Shown: positions 43,801 to 52,047 of the stretch, piece after piece
Position numbering within the stretch: position 1 is the first letter of the stretch
How the letters are laid out: every line of letters begins with the position of its first letter
Assembly (NCBI GenBank): GCA_937959395.1
Contig: CALGLR010000028.1
Span: 1 to 64,000, forward strand
Direction of reading: 5' to 3'
Source: an uncultured Flavobacteriaceae bacterium
Lineage (GTDB): Bacteria > Bacteroidota > Bacteroidia > Flavobacteriales > Flavobacteriaceae
Length of the DNA stretch: 64,000 bases
Notes under the pieces: model-generated
Database searches by the model: none
What the model was told of the DNA's origin: nothing
Seen by the model: the letters and a program-made list of their open reading frames with translations, nothing else
Program-made: the position numbers and the translations under genes

Positions 43801-45159
43801 TGTAGCTGTTCCTCCATCGCATGTCGCTGAAGCTGTAAATGTAGCATCTCCAGATGAAGAAACTGTGACAGTATTACTCTTGATGTCTGAACATCCTCCA
43901 GAAGTTGTGTATTCTATTGTATAAGTTGTTCCTACTGTTCCATTTGTTACTGTTCCCGAAACTGGATCTATCGTTGCTCCATCTCCAGGCGCAGGGTTAA
44001 ATGAGAACACACCTCCTATGTCTCCTGTTATGGTAGCTGTTACTCCATCACATGTTGGTGTTATTGTAAACGAAGCGTCTTCATCTGGTTTAAACTCAAC
44101 AAGAATAGAATCATTTGCTAAACAAGTCGAAGAAAAATTAACATCGACAGAATAAGTTCCTGGTTGGGTAACATCTATAGTTTCTGCTGTTCCAGCCCCT
44201 GGAATTTCAACACCATTTAAGTACCATTTGTGTGTTGCTGTAGTCGCTTGAGTATTTAATGTTATTGTTTGGCCCTCACAAACAGCTGTCCCGTTTGCTA
44301 TAGTTATGTCTTCACCTAAATCACCTCCTAAATCAAAACTTCCAGCTTCTAAGAAAATTGCTGAATCTCTATTAGCATCTCCCCCAAGATCTGCTACTAT
44401 TAATTTTATTTCATAAGCTCTACCTGAAATAACTGGAGAAGTAGCATTTAATACTACTGTTCTTCCTTCATAATTAGTATCTCTAATTCCATATCCTGCA
44501 AAAAAAGCCTGATTAGAGGCACATGTAGGCGCATTATTAATTGTTCTCACACTAACAGGTGTGCCATTTGGTAACACTGCAATATTTTCATAATTAGGAG
44601 CTCCTACTTCCCTTAATAAAAAGGCAAAACCATCTGTAAAAGTACACTCTGAAAGTCCATCATACTCTTCTGAAGCCATGATAAAGCGAAAGTTAATTTC
44701 ATCACTAGTTGGTACAAAATTAAATTTCACAAAAGTTGCATCTTCAGTGTTATTTACTCCCAATATAGCTTCTATATCTGCATCACCTAATTCTCCATTA
44801 TCATTATCTGGATAGACTAATACATTTGAAGGGTTTTCTTGATAAATATTACCCCCTTCAAAAGCTCTCCCGGTTGTTAAAATTATTCCTTTCTCAAACG
44901 GAAAGCCAACAGCAGTACCATCATTAAAATAGCCATAACTTTTAGTTTCTGTATCTGTTGGATTGCCACTAACTTGAGACGAAAAATTTGAAACTCCAGA
45001 ACACCCACCTGAAACGAGTACATTTCTTATAAGTTGTTCTATATTAAAATTAGATTCTGGATCTGACGGCTTATTTACAGAAACTAAAACATCTTGTGCA
45101 TTCGATTTAAATAAAAATATAAAAAACAGAACAAGCACTATTGCTTTTCTCATCATCAT
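40861..45159 (-). CDS. Giant choice-of-anchor L surface protein with eight 77-residue repeats and a T9SS type B tail (paralogue 2)
   Basis: A 1432-residue secreted protein parallel to its neighbours. A signal peptide (1-21, FKSNAQ) is followed directly by the choice-of-anchor L domain (about 25-275: NIEQLIRNVLVSGGCSG, FRFIMASEEYDG, DGFAFLLREVG), with no PKD domain in front. An Ig-like segment (280-355) precedes eight repeats (about 358-973) of the form 'CDGGTVTITGDTGGVFTFDPVPTDGAVID..TGTVT.GVSGTTYTIIYTT.GACGTST'. Ig/SprB-like stretches and the type B tail (about 1345-1432: YFTPNGDGYHDTWNVIG, IFDRYGKLLKQINP) complete it. Repeats here differ from those of paralogue 1 by family-specific residues, so the two arrays evolved separately. 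Confidence 0.88.
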   Translation of the reverse strand: MMMRKAIVLVLFFIFLFKSNAQDVLVSVNKPSDPESNFNIEQLIRNVLVSGGCSGVSNFSSQVSGNPTDTETKSYGYFNDGTAVGFPFEKGIILTTGRAFEGGNIYQENPSNVLVYPDNDNGELGDADIEAILGVNNTEDATFVKFNFVPTSDEINFRFIMASEEYDGLSECTFTDGFAFLLREVGAPNYENIAVLPNGTPVSVRTINNAPTCASNQAFFAGYGIRDTNYEGRTVVLNATSPVISGRAYEIKLIVADLGGDANRDSAIFLEAGSFDLGGDLGEDITIANGTAVCEGQTITLNTQATTATHKWYLNGVEIPGAGTAETIDVTQPGTYSVDVNFSSTCLANDSILVEFKPDEDASFTITPTCDGVTATITGDIGGVFSFNPAPGDGATIDPVSGTVTNGTVGTTYTIEYTTSGGCSDIKSNTVTVSSSGDATFTASATCDGGTATITGDTGGVFTFDPVPTDGAVINATTGTVTGGVSGITYTIIYTTPGACGTSTSQDIIVLNSGDTSFTTDGTCDGGTVTITGDTGGVFTFDSVPTDGAIIDTVTGFVTNGVQGTTYTIRYTTSGACGTTTTQDLTVLSGDSSFTLAPTCDGAIATITGVLGGVFKFEDPQPTDGAIIDSVTGVVTAAVFGTTYTVEYGTGAECEPMSIQTFTSLGSSNAMFTTNPSCDGGTITITGDTGGVFSFNPVPTDGALIDGVSGTVTGGVSGTTYTIEYTIAGTCGASTNQDMTVLDSGNATFIATPTCDGATVSITGDAGGLFSFDPAPTDGAVIDVTTGVVTGGVPGVIYTIIYTTSGACGATSSQDISVLPLEDSSFTMLETCEGGTAFIAGNTGGTFVFNPIPVDGATIDPVTGTVIGLSGVTYTVDYTTNGSCPSTSTQNVTVLEADDPSFITEPTCDGGTVTITGDAGGVFTFNSIPTDGAVIDAVTGTITNGTSGETYTIEYTTSATCVKSSTQDVTVYIVPVIINPEPLVSCDEDTPGDIATFDLESKNDEITDANPDYRISYHETIVDADLGVNALISPYVSVSRTVFARAENTAGVCYATTELDLQVEQSPTILSAIYSLCDDTMEFDGDTSNDSVPFDLESQNVIVLNGQDPIANTVTYYESLADAEAEINALSTPYENVTNPQVVSVRINNNNSDCFVIGELTLQVNPIPSFDLQDNYTFCIDSDGSEVTLPPLIDTGLDNSADYNFEWYLNGTIITGANGSSYEPTQTGIYNVLVTSILTGCSTSVDDPNTITEVNESARPFLTASQVSLAFVEGNNILATATSIGTLINGNAAYEFSLDGGPWVSNIPNDGTYTFENVGAGEHTIESRDISGCGTALVTLTVLDYPLYFTPNGDGYHDTWNVIGITSLPDAEIYIFDRYGKLLKQINPNGTGWDGTFNNQLMPSDDYWFKLEYNESNTNERSEFVAHFTLKR
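42238..44088 (-). repeat. Tandem 231-bp repeat array, eight units, in paralogue 2
   Basis: Eight in-frame units of about 231 bases encode 77-residue modules with a conserved 'TITGDTGGVF' core and a 'TYTIxYTT' end. One unit (the fourth, ATITGVLGGVFKFEDPQ) carries an extra residue and another (the seventh) is shorter. The units are more diverged from each other than those of paralogue 1. Confidence 0.8.
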
Positions 45160-45282
45160 TGGATTTAATTAATTAATTGCATTTTTAATAGCCTACATTA
45201 ATAAAATTTTAAATCTAATTTAGAGGGGATCGTATAGAATTTTTATTGTAAACCGAATTTTTTATTAGAGTTAAAAACTATA

Positions 45283-47424
45283 TCATCGTTTTAATGTAAA
45301 ATGTGTCATAAACTCTTTTTTCGTATTATCATTTGGCTCTATATATTCTACCTTGAACCAATAATCATCACTTGGTACAAGGACATTATTAAATGTTCCA
45401 TCCCAACCTAAACCAATAGGGCTTATTTGTTTAATTAGCTTTCCATAACGATTAAAAATATAAATCTTAGCATCAGGTTGATTTTCTATTCCAACAATAT
45501 TCCATCTATCATTATAACCATCACCATTAGGTGTGAAATTTGTTGGATAATCTAATACCGTAATTGTAACACTACTTTGTCCGCATCCATTTATATCTCT
45601 AGCTGAAATAGTATGCTCTCCTGCTCCTACATTTTCAAAAGTATAAGTGCCATCATTTGGAGTATTGCTTACCCATGGACTACCATCTAGACTAAACTCA
45701 TATGCCGCATTACCATTAATTAATGCCCCTGCACCTATCGCCGTAGCCAAAATTGCATTTTTCTGCACAAAAGATAAACTAACTTGATCTGCAGTAAGTA
45801 TTGGTCGTGAACTTTCATTTACTTCTGTCGTAGTATTTGGATCATCTATATTTGTTTTACACCCTGAATCTAAATCTGTAACTACTACATTATATGTTCC
45901 TCCTTGCACTGGTATATGACTATTATTTACTGCTCCCGCAATTAAAACACCATCTAAATACCATTCAAAAGTATAGTCTACCATATTTAAGGTGGTATCT
46001 AATATTGGTGGAGATACGACTTCTGTTCCATCAGTATTAATACAGATTGTATAATTATTTAATAAACTAAAATCGATATTATTTACTCCAAGATTAAAAA
46101 TTTCTGTATCGAAACAACCTGAAAGACGATTCTCCAGTCTAACATATATGACTTCTTGATCTTGCCCCATATATGCATTAGGAGTATCTATAATGTTACT
46201 ATCATTATCTGCATCTACTTGTGAAACGTGATAAGAAATATCATATAAAACAGGATCTTCAGTACCTAAGACATCATCATCATTTTCTGTTAAATCGAAT
46301 ATAGCAATAGTAGTTCCTGCACTACATGTATTTAAATCTTCAGTATTTACAATATTTACTGGATCATAAAACTCAATAACAATTTCTTCATTTGTAAAAC
46401 AAGCTCCACCAAAGTCAACATCAACACTATATGTACCAGGCTGTGTCACGGTTAAGAACTGTCCAGTACCTGCTCCCGCAATTTGAATACCATTAAAAAA
46501 CCATGTATGGGTTGCTGTAGCTGCTTTAGTATCTAAAATTATTGAATCAGAATCACATACGGCATTACCAGCAGTAATTACTTTATCTTCTCCTAAATCT
46601 ACTCCTAAATTAAAACTACCTGCTTCTATAAAAATTGCCGAATCCCAAGCTTCATCTCCTTGATCTGCTACTACTAGTTTTATTTCGTAAGATCTTCCTG
46701 AAACAACTGTAGAACTAGCTATTAATACTTTAGTTCGTCCACCATAATTAGTATCTCCTAAATCATAACCTTCGAAAAAATCTGTATTAGAACGACAACC
46801 AGGAGCATCATTTATATTTCTTACACTTACTGGAGTTCCATCTTGTAAAACTGCGAGGTTAGTGTAAGTCGTTGTCCCTACTTCTCTTAGCAAGAAAGCA
46901 AATCCATCAGCAAATCCACACTCAGTAGCTCCATCATATTCTTCTGAAGCCATGATAAAGCGGAAACTTATAGTATTACCCGTCGGTATAAAATTAAATT
47001 TTATAGATGTTGCATCATATGATTCAGCAGCACCTAAAGCATCTTCTAAATCGTTATCACCTCCTCGGCCATTTTCAAAACTAGGATAAGCAGCTCCTTG
47101 TGGATCTGGAATAACTGTATTACCACCTCCTGAAGCATTTCCAGTACTTAATATTATACCTTCTTCAAATGGGAAATTAGTAATTCCTCTTCTATTAAAA
47201 TAACCATAGCTTTTTGTATTGGTATTTCCTGGAGCTCCAAATACTTGGAATGTAAAATCGCTTACACCTGAACAACCTCCGGTTACAAGCACTTCTTCTA
47301 CAAGTTGAGCTGGCCCAAACCGAGATTGTGGATCTACAGGATCGTTTATGGCAATAATAGGATTTTGCGCATTAAAGTTTAACGCACAAAATAGTGTTAG
47401 TAATAGTAAAGTTATCTTTTTCAT
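45283..47424 (-). CDS. Choice-of-anchor L surface protein with a T9SS type B tail, without repeat array (paralogue 3)
   Basis: A 713-residue secreted protein. I start it at MKKITLLLLTLFCALNFNAQ (ATG at 47424); an ATG six codons upstream adds MLQTKL before the signal sequence. The choice-of-anchor L domain (about 25-275: LVEEVLVTGGCSGVSDF, ISFRFIMASEEYDG, DGFAFLLREVG) is followed by one Ig-like region, a SprB-like stretch (VIYVRLENRLSGCFD) and the type B tail (NFTPNGDGYNDRWNIVG, IFNRYGKLIKQISP, VPSDDYWF). It is the same layout as the other two paralogues with the 77-residue array missing. No terminator was seen between it and paralogue 2, so these two may be co-transcribed. Confidence 0.88.
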   Translation of the reverse strand: MKKITLLLLTLFCALNFNAQNPIIAINDPVDPQSRFGPAQLVEEVLVTGGCSGVSDFTFQVFGAPGNTNTKSYGYFNRRGITNFPFEEGIILSTGNASGGGNTVIPDPQGAAYPSFENGRGGDNDLEDALGAAESYDATSIKFNFIPTGNTISFRFIMASEEYDGATECGFADGFAFLLREVGTTTYTNLAVLQDGTPVSVRNINDAPGCRSNTDFFEGYDLGDTNYGGRTKVLIASSTVVSGRSYEIKLVVADQGDEAWDSAIFIEAGSFNLGVDLGEDKVITAGNAVCDSDSIILDTKAATATHTWFFNGIQIAGAGTGQFLTVTQPGTYSVDVDFGGACFTNEEIVIEFYDPVNIVNTEDLNTCSAGTTIAIFDLTENDDDVLGTEDPVLYDISYHVSQVDADNDSNIIDTPNAYMGQDQEVIYVRLENRLSGCFDTEIFNLGVNNIDFSLLNNYTICINTDGTEVVSPPILDTTLNMVDYTFEWYLDGVLIAGAVNNSHIPVQGGTYNVVVTDLDSGCKTNIDDPNTTTEVNESSRPILTADQVSLSFVQKNAILATAIGAGALINGNAAYEFSLDGSPWVSNTPNDGTYTFENVGAGEHTISARDINGCGQSSVTITVLDYPTNFTPNGDGYNDRWNIVGIENQPDAKIYIFNRYGKLIKQISPIGLGWDGTFNNVLVPSDDYWFKVEYIEPNDNTKKEFMTHFTLKR

Positions 47425-47580
47425 CAATTTGGTTTGTAACAAATAATATTCATTATTTATTAATAGCAGGTCAATATTATGATTTTAATGGGTAACTCTA
47501 CCTTTTTAACGATATTATGTAAATAATTTTGTTGAAAAGCTAATATATTAGTAATTACTACACTAAAACTATTAATTTCT

Positions 47581-47588
47581 TACTTTTG
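47581..47588 (+). promoter_or_regulatory. -7 box directly before the DUF255 gene (TACTTTTG)
   Basis: TACTTTTG matches TAnnTTTG but ends only five bases before the ATG at 47594. If used, transcription would begin at or near the start codon, giving a leaderless or nearly leaderless message. Otherwise translation starts at the internal ATG at 47660. Confidence 0.4.
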
Positions 47589-47593
47589 ACGTC

Positions 47594-49696
47594 ATGAAAC
47601 AACTACTTTTAATAAGTTTAATTTTTTTTATGAATTGCAAGGGTCAATCTCAAAAGAATATGTCATTTAAATACACTAACAATTTAATAAACGAATCTAG
47701 TCCATATTTATTACAACATGCGCATAATCCTGTAAATTGGCAAGCTTGGAATGACACAGCCCTAAAACAAGCTAAAAAAGAAGAAAAATTAATTATTATA
47801 AGTGTTGGTTACTCTGCCTGCCATTGGTGCCATGTTATGGAACATGAGAGTTTTGAAGATATTGAAGTCGCAAAAGTTATGAACGATAACTTTATTAATA
47901 TTAAGGTTGATCGTGAAGAACGCCCAGATATAGACCAAGTGTATATGAATGCCGTACAATTAATGACCGGGCAAGGCGGTTGGCCTATGAATGTTATTGC
48001 ATTACCAGATGGTCGTCCTGTATGGGGAGGAACATACTTCACTAAAGACCAATGGGTAAAAGCTTTGAAACAAATTCAAGATTTGTATACTAAAAACCCA
48101 GAAAAATTAATAGAATATGCTACAAAATTAGAGCAAGGTATTAAAACTTTAGATGTTGTTTCTTTAAATACTAATGCTCCAAAATTCGAAACTCAATTTA
48201 TTACTAAAAGCATTGAGAATTGGTCACAAGATTTTGACTGGAAATACGGTGGTACAAAAAGAACTCAAAAGTTTATGATGCCAAATAATTATCATTTTTT
48301 ATTAAGGCATGCTTATCAAAATAAGGATAAAAAACTTCAAGATTTTGTAAATCTCACCCTTACTCAAATAGCATACGGGGGTGTTTATGATCATGTTGGT
48401 GGTGGTTTTTCAAGATATAGCGTTGATGAAAAATGGCATGTTCCTCATTTTGAAAAAATGCTTTATGATAATGCTCAATTGGTAAGTTTATATGCCGATG
48501 CCTATCTTATTACCAAAGATGAATTATATAAAGAAGTTGTAAGTGAAACCTTAGAATTTATTAAAAATGAGATGACTACTAGTAATGGTGCATTTTATTC
48601 TTCTTTAGATGCCGACAGTGACACTGCTGAAGGGAAGTTAGAAGAAGGCGCCTATTATGTGTGGACCAAAGAGGAGCTTAAAACGATTTTAAGTGATGAT
48701 TTTAAATTATTTTCAGATTATTACAATGTTAATAGTTATGGTTTTTGGGAACATAAGAATTATGTATTAATTAGAGATGAAACAGAAGAAGACTTCAGAA
48801 AAAAACATGAGTTATCTAAAGCTGATTTAAATTCTAAAAAGAAAAATTGGAAACAATTACTATACACTGAGAGAAGCAAAAGATCAAGACCCAGATTAGA
48901 TGATAAAACATTAACATCATGGAATGCTTTAATGTTAAAAGGTTATGTGGATGCTTATCGCGTTTTGGATAACAATGATTATTTAAATAGCGCCAAAACC
49001 AATGCTAACTTTATAATCAATAATCAATTAAGAGAAGACGGCGGTTTAAACCACTCTTTTAAAGATAATAAAAGTACTATTAATGGTTACCTAGAAGATT
49101 ATGCAACTACAATTGAAGCATTTATATCCTTATATGAAGTTAGTTTAGATGAAAAATGGCTAACAACAGCTAGAGATTTAGCAAATTATAGCTTAGATCA
49201 CTTCTTTGATGATACTAATAAAATGTTCTTTTTCACTTCTAATGAAGACCCTCAATTAGTTTCAAGAAATATTGAATATCGAGATAATGTCATTCCAGCT
49301 AGTAATTCTATAATGGCTAAAAACTTATTAAAATTATCACATTATTTTGATAATGTTCATTTCTATAAGACTGCGACTTCTATGCTAAATAATGTTAGTC
49401 CAGAAATGCAAGATTATCCATCTGGTTTTTCTAATTGGTTCGATTTAATGCTAAATTACACTCAGCCTTATTATGAAGTCGCTATAGTTGGAGAAAAAGC
49501 GAAGACGAAGCTTGAAGAATTAAACAATGTCTACATTCCAAATAAATTAATTATTGGAAGCACTACAGAAAACAACCTTCCTTTATTAAAAAATAGATTT
49601 GTAGACGATAAAACTTTAATTTACGTTTGTGTAAATAAAGCTTGCAAGTTACCCGTTAGTGAAGTTAATAAAGCTCTAGAGCTACTAAAAAATTAA
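47594..49696 (+). CDS. DUF255 / thioredoxin-like protein (YyaL, SSP411 family), probable lipoprotein
   Basis: A 700-residue protein of the DUF255 family. An N-terminal lipoprotein-like signal ([16 protein letters not shown]15) is followed by the family start [20 protein letters not shown] and a thioredoxin-fold domain with CHWCH (76-80) and GGWPMNV. An alpha/alpha-barrel like that of glycosidases and epimerases (about 200-690) contains [25 protein letters not shown] and a conserved NASNS-like site ([16 protein letters not shown]). Human relatives are spermatogenesis-associated thioredoxins and the bacterial role is not settled. It is followed after five bases by a secreted unknown, so the pair shares a transcript. 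Confidence 0.88.
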   Translation: MKQLLLISLIFFMNCKGQSQKNMSFKYTNNLINESSPYLLQHAHNPVNWQAWNDTALKQAKKEEKLIIISVGYSACHWCHVMEHESFEDIEVAKVMNDNFINIKVDREERPDIDQVYMNAVQLMTGQGGWPMNVIALPDGRPVWGGTYFTKDQWVKALKQIQDLYTKNPEKLIEYATKLEQGIKTLDVVSLNTNAPKFETQFITKSIENWSQDFDWKYGGTKRTQKFMMPNNYHFLLRHAYQNKDKKLQDFVNLTLTQIAYGGVYDHVGGGFSRYSVDEKWHVPHFEKMLYDNAQLVSLYADAYLITKDELYKEVVSETLEFIKNEMTTSNGAFYSSLDADSDTAEGKLEEGAYYVWTKEELKTILSDDFKLFSDYYNVNSYGFWEHKNYVLIRDETEEDFRKKHELSKADLNSKKKNWKQLLYTERSKRSRPRLDDKTLTSWNALMLKGYVDAYRVLDNNDYLNSAKTNANFIINNQLREDGGLNHSFKDNKSTINGYLEDYATTIEAFISLYEVSLDEKWLTTARDLANYSLDHFFDDTNKMFFFTSNEDPQLVSRNIEYRDNVIPASNSIMAKNLLKLSHYFDNVHFYKTATSMLNNVSPEMQDYPSGFSNWFDLMLNYTQPYYEVAIVGEKAKTKLEELNNVYIPNKLIIGSTTENNLPLLKNRFVDDKTLIYVCVNKACKLPVSEVNKALELLKN

Positions 49697-49701
49697 GAAC
49701 T

Positions 49702-50394
49702 ATGAAAAGAACAATCTTAAATTTATTATCAATACTATTTTTTATAAATTATAGTTTTTCTCAAGATATAATTAATAATGATTTACTCAATCAGGTTACT
49801 AACCAGCAGTTAATTAGTTCTACTAAATCGAATATTAACAATATTAAGGGATCTCCATATATAAATCAGAAATTTCTTCCTGTGACCATCGATAAACTCT
49901 CTGGAAAGAATTTATCTGCGAGATATAATGCATTTAATGACGAAATAGAAATTAAAAAAGGAAGTAGCAATATTAATTACGTACTAAATAAAAAAAGTAA
50001 ATTTTCTAAAATTCAATTCATATCCAGTAAAGTATCTTATGAAGCACATCACTACATAGAAAACAATAAGAATAAGCATGGTTATTTAGCACAATTAAAC
50101 CCCACAGGGAATTATCTTTTATTAAAAAAACAACATATTACATTTATTGAAGCTAAACCTTCCAAAACAGGTTATGATAAAGAAACTCCAGCTCAATTCA
50201 AAAAGACAAAAGATAAATACTTTATTAAAATAAGTGATGACAAGATCATTGAGTTGCAAAAAAACAAAAAAGATTTTGCTAAATTATTTCCAAAACATGA
50301 AAAAGAAATTCTTTCATACATAAAAAAACAAAACATTAATATTAAAAAAGAAATAGATTTAATTAAACTTGTTAAATACATCAATACCTTATAA
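49702..50394 (+). CDS. Secreted protein of unknown function
   Basis: A 230-residue exported protein. The signal peptide is residues 1-20 (INYSFSQ). The mature part is strongly basic (lysine-rich) and beta-prone in the first half: PYINQKFLPVTIDKLSG, LSARYNAFNDEIEIKKG, HHYIENNKNKHGYLAQLN. The C-terminus is helical (KKDFAKLFPKHEKEILSYIKKQ). I recognise no family. It starts five bases after the DUF255 gene, which suggests co-expression with that thioredoxin-like lipoprotein. Confidence 0.7.
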   Translation: MKRTILNLLSILFFINYSFSQDIINNDLLNQVTNQQLISSTKSNINNIKGSPYINQKFLPVTIDKLSGKNLSARYNAFNDEIEIKKGSSNINYVLNKKSKFSKIQFISSKVSYEAHHYIENNKNKHGYLAQLNPTGNYLLLKKQHITFIEAKPSKTGYDKETPAQFKKTKDKYFIKISDDKIIELQKNKKDFAKLFPKHEKEILSYIKKQNINIKKEIDLIKLVKYINTL

Positions 50395-50517
50395 AGGTAT
50401 ACCATTTAACGATTAGATATAACATTTAAAGGAATTTATTATTTAATTAAAGCCACAATTTCTAAACACCATTTTCCTAACCTATTTTAGCAACATTATT
50501 AATTAATTAAAACATTT

Positions 50518-51342
50518 ATGGATTTAGAAAAAATTATTAGCAAAGTAGTTGAGTTTGCTACTGAGTATGGAATTAAAATAATAGGAGCTATTGTTATATG
50601 GATGATAGGTTCTTGGATCATCAAAAAATTAGTTAAAGCGACTAACAATTTAATGTCAAAAAGAAATTATGATGAGAGTTTAAAAAAATTCTTACTTAAT
50701 CTAATTGGATGGATTTTAAAAATATTATTAATTCTAGCTATTCTTGGTCAGCTTGGCGTAGAAACGACTTCTTTCGCTGCTATTTTAGCGGCTGGTGGAT
50801 TAGCAGTTGGTATGGCGCTACAAGGCTCTTTAGCAAATTTTGCTGGTGGCGTTCTATTAATGATTTTTAAACCAATAAAAATTGGAGATCTTATTGAGGC
50901 TCAAGGTGAGTTAGGTGTTGTAAAAGAAATAGAAATATTTACTACAAAATTAACAACCCCTACTAACAAAGAAGTTATTATTCCAAATGGACCATTATCT
51001 AATGGAAATATCACGAATTATACTACCGAAGGAAAATTAAGAGTAGATCTTACAATTGGTATAGGCTATGATGAAGATATAAAGACAGCTAAAGCTGTTC
51101 TTATGGAAGTCTTAACTTCTAACCCTAAAGTTTTAAAAGATCCAGCTCCTAGTGTTAATGTTTCAGAGTTGGCAGACAGCTCTATAAACTTAGCAGTAAG
51201 ACCTTTTTCTTCTGTAGCAGATTACTGGGATGTGTATTTTGGTACTTTAGAACAATGTAAAGAAGCACTAGATAAAGCAGGAATAGAGATACCTTACCCA
51301 CATGCTGTGGAGATTGAAAAACCATATGTTCCAAATAAATAA
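50518..51342 (+). CDS. Small-conductance mechanosensitive channel (MscS family)
   Basis: A 274-residue inner-membrane channel of the MscS type. It has three N-terminal hydrophobic helices (about 15-35, 58-80 and 85-115). The pore helix carries the Ala/Gly-rich pattern FAAILAAGGLAVGMALQGSLANFAGGVLLM, which includes the conserved QGSLANFAGG. The cytoplasmic beta domain begins FKPIKIGDLIEAQGELGVVKEIEIF, followed by IPNGPLSNGNITNYT and a C-terminal alpha/beta domain. The length is close to E. coli MscS. It releases solutes on osmotic downshock. Its stop codon touches the stop of the convergent tsaB. Confidence 0.94.
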   Translation: MDLEKIISKVVEFATEYGIKIIGAIVIWMIGSWIIKKLVKATNNLMSKRNYDESLKKFLLNLIGWILKILLILAILGQLGVETTSFAAILAAGGLAVGMALQGSLANFAGGVLLMIFKPIKIGDLIEAQGELGVVKEIEIFTTKLTTPTNKEVIIPNGPLSNGNITNYTTEGKLRVDLTIGIGYDEDIKTAKAVLMEVLTSNPKVLKDPAPSVNVSELADSSINLAVRPFSSVADYWDVYFGTLEQCKEALDKAGIEIPYPHAVEIEKPYVPNK

Positions 51343-52023
51343 CTAAAATTTTGGTTTTGGCTTTATTGCCACAAAATCTTTTAAATAAAAAGGTTCAAAA
51401 TAAGCGACATTTTCTATGTCGCTTTTTTTGTGCTTTTTATAAGCTAAAACTCCCATTTCATTTGCTGAAGGCAACTTCCCTTCAATAAAATGAGCATTTT
51501 CATGAGCTATTAAAGCTTTTGTTTTTTCAACACCATTTCCTATAAAATAAACAGGGTTACTTTCTAAATACTCACTATAAGATTCTTCATTTAAAACCTC
51601 AGCTTTTATTTCTCTTAAAGATTCATGTTTTGAAGAAAAAACAGCAGAATAAACCTCTAATCGTCTTGCATCTAACATGGGTATAATTATTCCTTTATCT
51701 ACTTTAACTTGATAAGCTAAAGCTTCTAAAGTAGAAACCGATATTAATGGGATATCTAGTGCATAACACAAGCCTTTAGCTGCAGAAACGCCTATTCGCA
51801 ATCCAGTATAAGAACCTGGCCCTTTACTAACTGCAACAGCATCTAACGCTTCCCTTACTACATTAGCCTCTTTCAATAGTTCATTTATATAAACATGTAA
51901 TCGTTCGGCATGAGAAAAGTTTTCTCCGTAATCTTCTTTTAAAAGTAAAGTCTCTCCTTCTTTAGAAAGAGAGACTGAACAATTTGTAGTAGTTGTTTCT
52001 ATACTTAATATTAATGAACTCAT
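51343..52023 (-). CDS. tsaB: tRNA threonylcarbamoyladenosine biosynthesis protein TsaB
   Basis: A 226-residue TsaD-like ASKHA-fold protein that partners TsaD in making t6A37 in tRNAs that read ANN codons. The N-terminal ILSIETTTTNCSVSLS and the central VAVSKGPGSYTGLRIGVSAAKGL are the family signature. IIPMLDARRLEVYSAVF follows. Length is normal. It is the last gene of the minus-strand export operon, 24 bases after tolC. Its stop codon abuts the stop of the convergent channel gene with no intervening base. Confidence 0.94.
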   Translation of the reverse strand: MSSLILSIETTTTNCSVSLSKEGETLLLKEDYGENFSHAERLHVYINELLKEANVVREALDAVAVSKGPGSYTGLRIGVSAAKGLCYALDIPLISVSTLEALAYQVKVDKGIIIPMLDARRLEVYSAVFSSKHESLREIKAEVLNEESYSEYLESNPVYFIGNGVEKTKALIAHENAHFIEGKLPSANEMGVLAYKKHKKSDIENVAYFEPFYLKDFVAIKPKPKF

Positions 52024-52047
52024 TTTAACTTCTGTAATTGGCTAAAA

